A stretch of 32,934 nt of DNA from NCBI GenBank assembly GCA_035654355.1, contig DASRXC010000079.1, positions 1-32,934 on the forward strand. The letters are read 5' to 3'. The notes below the pieces were generated by a model, which was not told where the DNA came from, searched no databases, and was given only the letters and a program-made list of their open reading frames with translations. A program made the position numbers and the translations under genes. Positions 23,764 to 30,907 of this stretch are shown piece after piece. This DNA is from JAFAHD01 sp035654355 (GTDB taxonomy: Bacteria > Vulcanimicrobiota > Vulcanimicrobiia > Eremiobacterales > Eremiobacteraceae). Within the stretch, counting starts at the first letter, position 1, and every line of letters starts with the position of its first letter.

Positions 23764-24795
23764 ATGACCCCCGTGCGATCGCTACGCATCGGCGCTATCG
23801 AGATCTTTCCGCCGCTCGCCCTCGCGCCGATGGCCGGCGTGACCAACGCGCTGTTCCGGCGCCTGTTCAAGCCGTTCGGCCTAGGCCTCACCGTCAGCGA
23901 GTTCGTCTCCGCGCAGTCGCTGGTGCGCATGAACGCGCGCACGCTGGAGATGATCGACGTGTATCCGGACGAGCGGCCGACCTCGGTGCAGCTGCACGGC
24001 AGCGATCCGGACGTGATGGCACGCGCCGCGCGGTTCGTCGAGGAGTGCGGCGCGGATATCGTCGACATCAACTTCGGCTGCCCGGCGCCCAAGATCGTCA
24101 AGGGCGGCGATGGCGCCGCGATCTTGCGCGATCCCGACCTTGCGGTGCGCATCTGCGATGCGGTGCGCCGAGCCGTCAGATGCGCGCCGGTGACGGTCAA
24201 GATGCGCCTGGGATGGGAAGCGGACAACTTCACGTTCTTGGAAATCGCCAAGCGGGCTGAAGCGGTGGGCATCGACGCGTTCACATTGCACGGGCGTTAC
24301 GGCAAGCAGTTCTATAAAGGAAGCAGCGATTGGTCACACATCGCGTTGCTCAAGAAAGTGCTGCGCGTCCCCGTCATCGGTAACGGCGATGTGTCGAGTG
24401 CAGACGATGCGATGCGGCGCTTGAACGAGACCGGCGTCGACGCGATCATGGTCGGCCGAGCCGCCTTGGGCGACCCGTGGCTCATCACAAGGATCGCGGC
24501 CGCGATGCGCGGCGAGGCTGCGCCGGCGCCGCCGAGCGTCGAGCAGCGCATCGACTTCGCGCGCGCACATCTTGACGCGATGGTCGAGCGCTACGGGGAA
24601 AAATCCGGCATCCTCCAGATGCGCAAGCACTTGGGCTGGTATCTCAAGGGCGTGCGCGACGCGTCGAGCTTGCGCGAGCGCATCAACCACGCACCGACGG
24701 CGGACGAGGTCAGGACGATTCTCGCCGAGGCGCGCACGCGCGATCTCGAACCGGATGGCCGTGAGCGCGATGAGATTCTCGCGGTCGCGCAATGA
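23764..24795 (+). CDS. dusB: tRNA-dihydrouridine synthase
   Basis: The 343-residue FMN enzyme reduces uridines in tRNA. Motifs: LALAPMAGVTNALFRRL (18-34), VQLHGSDP (75-82), DINFGCPAPKIVKGGDGAAI with catalytic Cys106, VTVKMRLGW (about 144-152), HGRYGKQFYKGSSDW and VIGNGDVSSADDA. The C-terminal helical RNA-binding part (about 255-330) includes QMRKHLGWYLKGV. DusB is the commonest bacterial branch and fits best, but DusA/C cannot be excluded by eye. ATG 23764 was chosen over the upstream open frame, which lies opposite the propeller gene. Its stop overlaps the next start as ATGA. Confidence 0.95.
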   Translation: MTPVRSLRIGAIEIFPPLALAPMAGVTNALFRRLFKPFGLGLTVSEFVSAQSLVRMNARTLEMIDVYPDERPTSVQLHGSDPDVMARAARFVEECGADIVDINFGCPAPKIVKGGDGAAILRDPDLAVRICDAVRRAVRCAPVTVKMRLGWEADNFTFLEIAKRAEAVGIDAFTLHGRYGKQFYKGSSDWSHIALLKKVLRVPVIGNGDVSSADDAMRRLNETGVDAIMVGRAALGDPWLITRIAAAMRGEAAPAPPSVEQRIDFARAHLDAMVERYGEKSGILQMRKHLGWYLKGVRDASSLRERINHAPTADEVRTILAEARTRDLEPDGRERDEILAVAQ

Positions 24796-25271
24796 GCGGC
24801 GATCAGATCGGGATGATCATCGGGGCGGCGTTCGGATGCGCCTGGGGGATCGCAGGTGCGGTGACATTGCGTTCACCCTGGCGTGAAACGCTGGTCATCG
24901 TTTCGTTCGCGATATCGTTTTTGCTGATACGAGCGACCTTGTCGGCGACACTCCCATACTCGCATTTCAACGGCGCGCCTTATGGAATCGCCGTTGGGTT
25001 GGAAGCAGTGGCGATCGCAATAGCCGCAATAACTCTCAATGGGACCGGGAACGCGTCGTTCGTCCCGCCGGTGGTGGCCGCTATCGTCGGGTTGCACTTC
25101 ATCGGGCTTTGGCTCGCGACAGGAAAGATCGTCTTCCTGGGCACTTGCATCGCGATGTGCGTTGTTGCGCTCGCAGGGTTCTTCTCGCCGGCGTCCGCGC
25201 GCTTGCCGGTCACAGGTCTCGGAAGCGCGCTTGCGTTATGGGCCTCCGTCGCCGTGGCACTCCGGGGCTAG
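24792..25271 (+). CDS. Integral membrane protein of unknown function
   Basis: The 159-residue protein is almost wholly hydrophobic, with about five membrane segments (about 5-25, 33-50, 68-85, 92-110 and 113-155 in two parts). It has no recognisable motif. Its ATG overlaps the dusB stop as ATGA, so it is translated with dusB; a role in tRNA modification is not implied by its sequence. Confidence 0.8.
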   Translation: MSGDQIGMIIGAAFGCAWGIAGAVTLRSPWRETLVIVSFAISFLLIRATLSATLPYSHFNGAPYGIAVGLEAVAIAIAAITLNGTGNASFVPPVVAAIVGLHFIGLWLATGKIVFLGTCIAMCVVALAGFFSPASARLPVTGLGSALALWASVAVALRG

Positions 25272-25298
25272 GGCGAAACCTTCGAACGGGGACCGGGA

Positions 25299-25304
25299 TA
25301 TAAT
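25299..25304 (+). promoter_or_regulatory. -10-like element before the Pro/Ala-rich gene
   Basis: A perfect TATAAT stands 61 bases upstream of the start at 25365, with no good -35 at 16-18 bases. It may start the unit of the Pro/Ala-rich protein, kinase and regulator. Confidence 0.4.
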
Positions 25305-25364
25305 GAGCGAAACAACGGCCGCACGATAAGACTCGTTCGCGCTCGAGGAGGAGCCAGGGTTCTC

Positions 25365-26045
25365 ATGCCTGATCAGGACGCGCCACAAACTCCCGCCACC
25401 ATTCCGCCGTCGGTCCCGCCGTCGACTGCGACGCCGCCAGCGCCGGCAACGCAGGCGGCCGCCGCGCCGCCTGCTGCTGCGCCCGCGCCGCAACCGAACA
25501 TCGGGCAGCGCATCGAGGACTTAAGCGCGCACTTGCCGCCGGTCGGAGAGGCGCTCGCAAATCTCGCGCACCTCATTCCAGGCTTCGCCGGTTACAAGTC
25601 AGTCGAAGATCGCCGCATCGCGGACAAACAGCTGCGCGCAGTCATCGGCGAACGGCTTACTGGAGTTCAAGATCGCCTCGACGCAGTCGTCGATGCGGCC
25701 ACTCGCTCGGGCAGTCTGGACGGCATCGCGTTGGTCGATCAGAGTAAACGCCGCTTGAGCCGGCTCATCGATCGCATGCGCTTCGCAGACTACGGATACT
25801 CGGCCGTGTTCGACCGCGTACAACTCGGTGACCCCGAACTTGCACGGATTTACCAATATGACACCGGCATCATGAACGAATTGCCGGCGTTCGACTCGGC
25901 GATCGTTGGCGTTGAGGCTGCCGGCAGCGATCAGGCCAAGCTCACGCAAGCGCTGCAGACATTCGACGCGCTGACCGCCGAATTCGACAGGCGCTTCGAA
26001 GCGCGCCAGCACCTGTTCGACCCGCTTATCGCTTCGCAGAGCTGA
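25365..26045 (+). CDS. Pro/Ala-rich protein of unknown function, upstream of a two-component system
   Basis: The 226-residue protein has a flexible N-terminal tail rich in Pro, Ala and Thr (about 1-45) and then a helical domain (about 46-220). Conspicuous stretches are GFAGYKSVEDRRIADKQLRAV and FADYGYSAVFDRVQLGD. It has no signal peptide or membrane segment, so it should be cytosolic. The likely ribosome-binding site is GAGGAGG about 15 bases upstream, or AGGG nearer. It lies 22 bases before the kinase gene and may be part of that signalling unit as an accessory or partner. The family is not recognised. Confidence 0.78.
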   Translation: MPDQDAPQTPATIPPSVPPSTATPPAPATQAAAAPPAAAPAPQPNIGQRIEDLSAHLPPVGEALANLAHLIPGFAGYKSVEDRRIADKQLRAVIGERLTGVQDRLDAVVDAATRSGSLDGIALVDQSKRRLSRLIDRMRFADYGYSAVFDRVQLGDPELARIYQYDTGIMNELPAFDSAIVGVEAAGSDQAKLTQALQTFDALTAEFDRRFEARQHLFDPLIASQS

Positions 26046-26067
26046 CATCCGTGCCGGTCGCGCGCTG

Positions 26068-27204
26068 ATGCGACGCCGCGCCGACCGTCTGCGTATCCTC
26101 TACGCGATCGCTGACGAGCTCAACAGCACAGTCGATGTGAGCCGTGCGCTCGAGCGCATGCTCGCGATCGTCACCAAGGCGTTACGCCTGCGCAGCGGCT
26201 GGATCTGGCTGCTCGACCCAGACAGCCGCCGCTTCTATCTTGCGGCATCGCACGATCTTCCACCCTACCTGCGCGAGCCCGTGCGCATGTCGGGAAGCTG
26301 GTGCGAGTGCACACAGGCCTTTCGCGACGGACGGCTGGCCGCGCGCAACGTCGACATGATCGAGTGCAGCCGGCTCGCACCGGCGGTCGCGGAGAAGCTG
26401 ACCAAACTCACGGGCGGACTGCGCTATCACGCGAGCATCCCGCTCTATTTCCGCGACCGCTCGCTTGGGATCATGAATCTGACCGGTCCGCGCTGGCGCA
26501 GGCTCACCGCCAGCGAGCTACGCCTGCTCGCGTCGATCGCGCTGCAAGCGGGGGCGACGGTCGAGCGGGCGCGTCTTGCGCGCGAAGGCGCGCGCCTGGC
26601 CCGCACCGAGGAGCGCACTCGTTTGGCACGCGAGATCCACGACACGCTCGCACAGCGTCTCACCGCGATCGCGCTCCAGCTCGAAGGCGGCCTGCGCCGG
26701 CTCGAGCGCGGCGATGCGCGCACTGATTTCGCGCGCGCGCTCGATATGGCGCGCGAAGGCGTCGTTGAGGCGCGCGGTTCGATGCTCGCGTTGCGCGGCG
26801 CCGCACCGGCCGGCGATCCGTTGCCGCAGGCGTTGGAAACGCTGGCTCGCTCTTTCACGTCGAGCACGGGTATTCGCGCGCACGTCGAAGCGGCTGCGCT
26901 CGAGCTGCCGGCGCCCGTTGAACGGGAGTTGCTCGCGATCGCGCGCGAGTCGCTGACGAACGTTCGCAAACATGCACGCGCAACTGCGGTGACGATCGAG
27001 CTTGCGCGCCATGGCTCGAACGTCGAGTTGTCCATCCGCGACGACGGCGCGGGATACGTGCGTGCACAGGTTGGGCGCGGCCAAGGCATCGTCGGAATGC
27101 GCGAGCGCGCGCGCCTGGCCGGTGGATCGCTGAGAATCACCGGCGCACGGGGCCGCGGCACTGCGGTAAGAGCCGCGATCCCGCTGAAGAAGAAATCGTC
27201 ATGA
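26068..27204 (+). CDS. GAF-domain sensor histidine kinase, NarL-partner (HisKA_3) type
   Basis: The 378-residue kinase is soluble. A GAF sensor domain (about 20-165) carries an unusual Cys set, SWCECTQAF (Cys79, Cys81) and IECSRL (Cys100). The dimerisation/phosphoacceptor helix has His191 in LAREIHDTLAQRL, the HisKA_3 pattern of NarX/DegS-type kinases. The ATPase domain has an N-box (ESLTNVRKHARA), IRDDGAGY and GQGIVGMRERARLAGG. The cysteines suggest a redox, metal or cofactor signal, but this is inference. Its stop overlaps the regulator's start as ATGA, so the two are partners. Confidence 0.95.
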   Translation: MRRRADRLRILYAIADELNSTVDVSRALERMLAIVTKALRLRSGWIWLLDPDSRRFYLAASHDLPPYLREPVRMSGSWCECTQAFRDGRLAARNVDMIECSRLAPAVAEKLTKLTGGLRYHASIPLYFRDRSLGIMNLTGPRWRRLTASELRLLASIALQAGATVERARLAREGARLARTEERTRLAREIHDTLAQRLTAIALQLEGGLRRLERGDARTDFARALDMAREGVVEARGSMLALRGAAPAGDPLPQALETLARSFTSSTGIRAHVEAAALELPAPVERELLAIARESLTNVRKHARATAVTIELARHGSNVELSIRDDGAGYVRAQVGRGQGIVGMRERARLAGGSLRITGARGRGTAVRAAIPLKKKSS

Positions 27205-27818
27205 TTAGGGTCGCGCTCGTCGACGATCATCCGATTGTGCGTGAGGGCCTCGTCTCGGCGCTCGGCGGAGAGGCAGATCTTCAAATCGTCGGCTCCGCCG
27301 GCTCGGCACGCGAGCTCATGGACGGCGCGCAGTCGTCGCGTCCCGACGTCGTGCTCCTCGATTTCGAAATGCCCGATCTCGGCGGCGTTGATGCAGTGCG
27401 GGAATTGGCGCGCGCGCTGCCTGCGACGCGCGTGATCGTCTTCACCGCGTTCGGCGACGAAGACCGCATCGTCGGCGCGGTGCGCGCCGGCGCGCGCGGC
27501 TACATCCTCAAAGGCGCCCCCGCGGCAGACGTCGCTCAGGCCATCCGCGACGTCCACGCCGGAGGCTCATACTTGCCGCCGCCGATCGCAGCGGTGCTTG
27601 CTGCGCAGGTGCGCCAGCCCGCGCGGCCCGCGCTCACCGAACGCGAACGAGAAGTGCTGCGCTGTGTCTCGGACGGGCTCTCCAACAAGCAGATCGCGCG
27701 GCGGCTCGGCATCGCCGAACGCACCGTCAAGTTCCATGTGAACTCGATCATGACGAAGCTGGGCGCGGAAAACCGCGCCCAGGCAGCAGCGTTAGCGACG
27801 CGTCGACGTTTGATCTAA
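27201..27818 (+). CDS. NarL/FixJ-family response regulator
   Basis: The 205-residue regulator has a receiver domain (about 2-118) with the acidic pair Asp8/Asp9, phosphoacceptor Asp54 (VVLLDFEMPDLGG), Thr in FTAFGDED and Lys in GYILKGA. A LuxR-type helix-turn-helix follows (about 140-200: LTEREREVLRCVSDGLSNKQIA, then RRLGIAERTVKFHVNSIMTK). It is coupled to the preceding kinase by ATGA. The target genes are unknown. It converges with the glyoxalase-fold gene, leaving 22 bases between stops. Confidence 0.96.
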   Translation: MIRVALVDDHPIVREGLVSALGGEADLQIVGSAGSARELMDGAQSSRPDVVLLDFEMPDLGGVDAVRELARALPATRVIVFTAFGDEDRIVGAVRAGARGYILKGAPAADVAQAIRDVHAGGSYLPPPIAAVLAAQVRQPARPALTEREREVLRCVSDGLSNKQIARRLGIAERTVKFHVNSIMTKLGAENRAQAAALATRRRLI

Positions 27819-27840
27819 CGCCGTCCGCGGCTCTTAACGA

Positions 27841-28662
27841 CTACGCCGCTTTGAGCTTGCTGATGGAGAAGACCGCACCTTCCGGATCCGCGATCGTCGC
27901 ACTACGAAAGCCGGGGGTGTCGTGCGGTTGTACGATGACCTTGCCGCCCAGCGCCGCAGCATTGGCGGCGGTGCCGTCGGCATCGTCGACCCAAAAATCG
28001 ACGTGCCAATATGCCTGCATGTCCGGCGGAAATTTCTCGTCCATCGGGATTAACACGGCGACGACGTCGCGCGGCACCGGTTGCTTCGGCTCTCCGCCGA
28101 CATAGCCGGGCAGGCGCCACAGCCCGACGGCCATGTCGCCCCGGCCGAATGACTCGCTTTGCCATCCGAAGACGTCGCGATAGAATCGGTTCGCACCATC
28201 GGGATCGCGCGTCAGCAGCGAACTCATCGCCCACGCGCTCGGCTCGTTCACGAGTTGCGCGCCTTTCCGGCTGGCAGGCTCCCATCCGCCGAAAACCGCG
28301 CCGCTCGGATCCGCGAGCACCGTGCTGCGGCCCGCGGGTGATGCGTCAAATGGAGGCACCAGGACCGAACCGCCGGCGCCAGTGACGCGCTTGGCAAGGT
28401 CGTCGACGCTGTCGACAGCGATGTACGTGTTCCAAGCAGAGATTGGGGGCGCATCCGGTGGCCGCGGCAAAATGCCGGCGACGTCGCGATCGCGCACGCG
28501 CGCGACGTAGTACGCGCCGGACGGATCGCCCGCCACAGGACCCGGTCCTACGAAGCGCCACCCGAACAATTTTCCGTAGAACCGGCGCGCAGCCTCGGCA
28601 TCGCCTTGCAGCGTATCAACCCAGCACGGAGCGCCTGCTGGGTAATCTTGACGTTCGCTCAT
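27841..28662 (-). CDS. VOC-family protein with two glyoxalase-fold domains
   Basis: The 273-residue protein has two tandem vicinal-oxygen-chelate domains (about 8-130 and 140-270). Each opens with a similar strand and helix (GAPCWVDTLQGDAEAARRFYGKLFGW and WAMSSLLTRDPDGANRFYRDVFGW) and ends with a matching strand (STVLADPSGAVFGGWEP and SATIADPEGAVFSISKL). It resembles the CFP30B/27-kDa antigen group, for which no reaction is established. The start ATG 28662 shares ATGA with the stop of the deleted DoxX-like gene. Confidence 0.93.
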   Translation of the reverse strand: MSERQDYPAGAPCWVDTLQGDAEAARRFYGKLFGWRFVGPGPVAGDPSGAYYVARVRDRDVAGILPRPPDAPPISAWNTYIAVDSVDDLAKRVTGAGGSVLVPPFDASPAGRSTVLADPSGAVFGGWEPASRKGAQLVNEPSAWAMSSLLTRDPDGANRFYRDVFGWQSESFGRGDMAVGLWRLPGYVGGEPKQPVPRDVVAVLIPMDEKFPPDMQAYWHVDFWVDDADGTAANAAALGGKVIVQPHDTPGFRSATIADPEGAVFSISKLKAA

Positions 28663-28817
28663 GATGCGCGCCTCCGTAGGGGCATGACAGCACGTACACC
28701 ATCATCTCGTAGGTGCAGCCCCGCTAAGAGCAGCACGCCGATGGCATCGAAGAGGAGGAATGCGATGGACAGCAGGCTGATGGTCCAGCCGCTAATCGCA
28801 ATTCGTGTGCTTACCAT
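28659..28817 (-). pseudogene. DoxX-like membrane protein with a large in-frame internal deletion
   Basis: The 52-residue frame from ATG 28817 begins like a DoxX-like protein's first membrane helix (ISGWTISLLSIAFLLFDAI) and ends like its last segment and tail (GVLLLAGLHLRDDGVRAVMPLRRR). Members I know are about 120-130 residues, so roughly 70 central residues are missing, with the frame kept. An ATG at 28847 extends the frame by ten residues. Its stop overlaps the VOC gene start as ATGA, which could explain why the frame was preserved. It may be a relic or a new short membrane protein. The 103 bases upstream (28818-28920) hold nothing I can identify. Confidence 0.65.
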
Positions 28818-28920
28818 GGCCACGTTGTACCCCAGCGACGTCAACACGACTGTTCACCCGTTGCGAGGCCGACGATCTCGAGTTCCACGATCGTTTCCTT
28901 TCGAAGACGCTCTTAGGAAA

Positions 28921-29268
28921 TTAGGCGGAGAGTAACTGACGCGGGCGGTCGCCTGCGAGTGCCGACTCAAGTGTCGGGTAGATGCGAAAAACGCGGTCGA
29001 GCGCCATCGAGCGCAGAAGGGCGTGTGCCGCTGCGTCCTCGACCACCACGCGGAGGTGACGACCGGCGCTATGCAGGCCGCGCACGATCTTGATAATGGC
29101 TCGGATCGCGTCGTTATCGAGGGCCGGCACAGCGCGTAGGTCCAGGACAGGGTCCGAACCATCGCGGGAGGCGACGCCTCGCATCGAGCGTGCCAACCGC
29201 GCTCCCAGGAACGGGTCGAGGCGGCCGTTCGGGGCGGTGATAGGGATCGCCGTGGAGTTGGTACGCAT
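28921..29268 (-). CDS. STAS-domain protein without the phosphorylatable serine
   Basis: The 115-residue protein has the STAS fold of anti-sigma-factor antagonists: PNGRLDPFLGARLARSM, DPVLDLRAVPALDNDAIRAII, LHSAGRHLRVVVED and ALLRSMALDRVFRIYPTLESAL. The position that reads D-S-S-G in SpoIIAA-type proteins is D51-N52-D53-A54, so no serine can be phosphorylated there. It would act in the cytosol on a partner not present here. The start ATG 29268 has GGAG ten bases upstream and a good promoter (29305-29333). It diverges from the HxlR gene. Confidence 0.85.
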   Translation of the reverse strand: MRTNSTAIPITAPNGRLDPFLGARLARSMRGVASRDGSDPVLDLRAVPALDNDAIRAIIKIVRGLHSAGRHLRVVVEDAAAHALLRSMALDRVFRIYPTLESALAGDRPRQLLSA

Positions 29269-29304
29269 GGTCGCTGTTCTCCGTCGCCCTTGGGGAATGG
29301 ATGG

Positions 29305-29333
29305 ATTATAGCAAGCGTACTTCAGAAAAGCAA
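29305..29333 (-). promoter_or_regulatory. Promoter of the STAS gene
   Basis: On the minus strand TTGCTT (29333-29328), a 17-base spacer and a perfect TATAAT (29310-29305) point to the STAS gene. The inverted repeat at 29317-29337 lies across the spacer and -35. Confidence 0.78.
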
Positions 29334-29337
29334 GTAC
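29317..29337. promoter_or_regulatory. Inverted repeat, candidate HxlR operator
   Basis: GTACTT (29317-29322) and AAGTAC (29332-29337) are inverted copies separated by 9 bases. HxlR-family regulators bind TACTT/AAGTA-like inverted repeats, and this one lies between the HxlR gene and the STAS gene, over the STAS promoter. A second self-complementary AAGTACTT is part of the right arm. Confidence 0.5.
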
Positions 29338-29360
29338 TTTATAAAAAAGAAAGTCTATGC

Positions 29361-29366
29361 TAGAAT
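29361..29366 (+). promoter_or_regulatory. Extended -10 element of the HxlR gene, implying a leaderless mRNA
   Basis: TGCTAGAAT (-10 TAGAAT, with TG one base before) ends 6 bases before the ATG at 29373. Transcription would then start at or next to the start codon, so the mRNA would have almost no leader. No ribosome-binding site is seen at a usable distance. Confidence 0.55.
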
Positions 29367-29372
29367 AGGTCC

Positions 29373-30050
29373 ATGGCGGAACGGACGTACGGGCAATTCT
29401 GCGGGTTTGCTCGCGCGGTCGAGGTCGTGGGCGAGCGCTGGGCGTTTCTCATCATTAGGGACCTGCTGGCCAGGCCCAAGCGCTTCACCGACCTGCTCAA
29501 CGGTCTGCCTGGCATTCCGACCAACGTGCTGACGACCAGGCTCAAGGAGCTCGAGCAGGCGGGAGTGCTGCGCCGGCGCGTGTTGCCTCGCCCCGCTGGA
29601 TCTATCGTCTACGAGCTGACCGAGCATGGCGCGGAACTGGAAGACACGGTCATGGCCCTGGGACGCTGGGGTGCGAAGACGCTGGACACGCCGCGCGAAG
29701 GGGAGATCATCACCGTCGATTCGCTCATCATGGCGTTCCGCACGATTTTTCAAGCGCACGAAGCGCGCGGCGTCACCGTGAGTTACGAACTCCGCTTCGG
29801 CGATATCGTGCTCCACATCCGGATCGACAAAGGAAAGATCAGGGTGGGTGCGGGCCCGCTGCCGGAGGCCGATCTTATCCTGGAAGCCGGTCCGGGGATC
29901 AAAGCATTAATGGCCGGCGAAATCACTCCGGCGCAAGCATTGGCCGACGGAACAGTGCATATCGTGCGCGGCACACGCAAAGAGTTCGTGCGTTTCGCGC
30001 AACTCTTCAAGATCGACGTGTCGCCAGCGCAGCAACAGGCGCTGGCCTAA
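29373..30050 (+). CDS. HxlR-family regulator fused to an SCP2-like domain
   Basis: The 225-residue protein begins with an HxlR winged helix (about 8-105): YGQFCGFARAVEVVGERWAF with the conserved Cys10, RFTDLLNGLPGIPTNVLTTRL and LRRRVLPRPAGSIVYELTEHG. The C-terminal half (about 112-220) resembles a sterol-carrier-protein-2 fold (TVSYELRFGDIVLHIRIDKG, ... ADLILEAGPGIKALMAGEIT), which could bind a hydrophobic ligand. It would sense a redox signal at Cys10 or a ligand in the second domain; both are inference. It is probably translated from a leaderless mRNA and may control itself and the STAS gene through the repeat at 29317-29337. Confidence 0.92.
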   Translation: MAERTYGQFCGFARAVEVVGERWAFLIIRDLLARPKRFTDLLNGLPGIPTNVLTTRLKELEQAGVLRRRVLPRPAGSIVYELTEHGAELEDTVMALGRWGAKTLDTPREGEIITVDSLIMAFRTIFQAHEARGVTVSYELRFGDIVLHIRIDKGKIRVGAGPLPEADLILEAGPGIKALMAGEITPAQALADGTVHIVRGTRKEFVRFAQLFKIDVSPAQQQALA

Positions 30051-30056
30051 GCAACG

Positions 30057-30110
30057 CTTTCTAAACCAGCAGCGCTTTCCAAACCAACAGCGCTCGCCTA
30101 ATCAGCGCCG
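30057..30110 (+). repeat. Three imperfect 18-base tandem repeats
   Basis: Units at 30057-30074, 30075-30092 and 30093-30110 follow each other without a gap. The first reads CTTTCTAAACCAGCAGCG; the second differs at two positions, the third more. A partial fourth copy (CTCGCCTCC) follows. They lie in the 143-base gap between the HxlR and SDR genes, which holds no other gene. Confidence 0.75.
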
Positions 30111-30193
30111 CTCGCCTCCTGTCCTTTCGGACGGTCGCCGCGCTGTGCGCCGGCACGGTGCGCCGCTTCCAGCGCGCGGCGCATACTTGACGC

Positions 30194-30907
30194 ATGGACA
30201 TCAAGAACTCAGTGATTCTGGTGACGGGTGCGTCAAGCGGTCTCGGTCTTGAGACTTCCAAGTTGCTGGCGCAACGCGGCGCCAAACTCGTCATCGCGGC
30301 GCGCGGCGCGGCCGCGTTGCAAGAAGCGGCGTCGACGCTCGGCGAGTTCACCGACGTCGTCGCCGTGGCCGCCGACGTGAGCGAAGACGCGGAGTCGATC
30401 GTCGGCGCCGGCCTCACGCGTTTTGGACGTATCGACGCGCTCGTGAACAACGCCTCGGAGCTCGGACCGAGCCCGATGCCTGCGCTCGAAGCACTCGAAT
30501 GGCAGACGTTCGCGCGTATCCTCCGCGTCAATGTCATCGCTCCCCTACATCTTTCACAGCTCGTGCTCCCCGCAATGCGCGAGCGCGGCGCCGGCGTCAT
30601 CATGAACATCACCTCGGACGCGGCCGTCAACGCATACCCAGGATGGGGAGGATACGGCGCGAGCAAGGCTGCGCTCGAGCACATGTCGCGGATTCTCGCT
30701 GCCGAGCTCGACGACAGCGGCGTCCGCGTGCTCTTGGTCGATCCCGGCGATATGAATACGACGATGCACCAACTCGCCGAACCCGGCGTCGATCTTTCAG
30801 AACTGCCGCACCCGCGCGAAGTCGCGCCGGCGATCGTCTCGTTGCTAGAAGACGAACGAGCCGCCGGGCGCTTCCGTGCGCCGGAGCTTGCTCATGCGGT
30901 CCGCTGA
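30194..30907 (+). CDS. Short-chain dehydrogenase/reductase (SDR)
   Basis: The 237-residue enzyme is a classical SDR that reduces or oxidises an alcohol/carbonyl with NAD(P). Landmarks: cofactor loop TGASSGLG (11-18), DV at 61-62, NNAS (85-88), catalytic Ser141, Tyr154 and Lys158 (YGASK), and VDPGDMNTTM after it. R38 at the end of strand 2 suggests NADP preference. The ATG 30194 has no clear ribosome-binding site; a CATACT hexamer six bases upstream may mark another leaderless start. Its 3' end overlaps the QueA-like gene by 14 bases. The substrate is unknown. Confidence 0.94.
   Translation: MDIKNSVILVTGASSGLGLETSKLLAQRGAKLVIAARGAAALQEAASTLGEFTDVVAVAADVSEDAESIVGAGLTRFGRIDALVNNASELGPSPMPALEALEWQTFARILRVNVIAPLHLSQLVLPAMRERGAGVIMNITSDAAVNAYPGWGGYGASKAALEHMSRILAAELDDSGVRVLLVDPGDMNTTMHQLAEPGVDLSELPHPREVAPAIVSLLEDERAAGRFRAPELAHAVR

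Noticed and set aside
25303..25329. Eight-codon ORF overlapping the TATAAT at 25299
   Set aside because: Too short, and its start lies upstream of the expected transcription start.
30182..30187. CATACT as a leaderless promoter of the SDR gene
   Set aside because: The position fits, but the match is weak and there is no -35; kept only as a remark.
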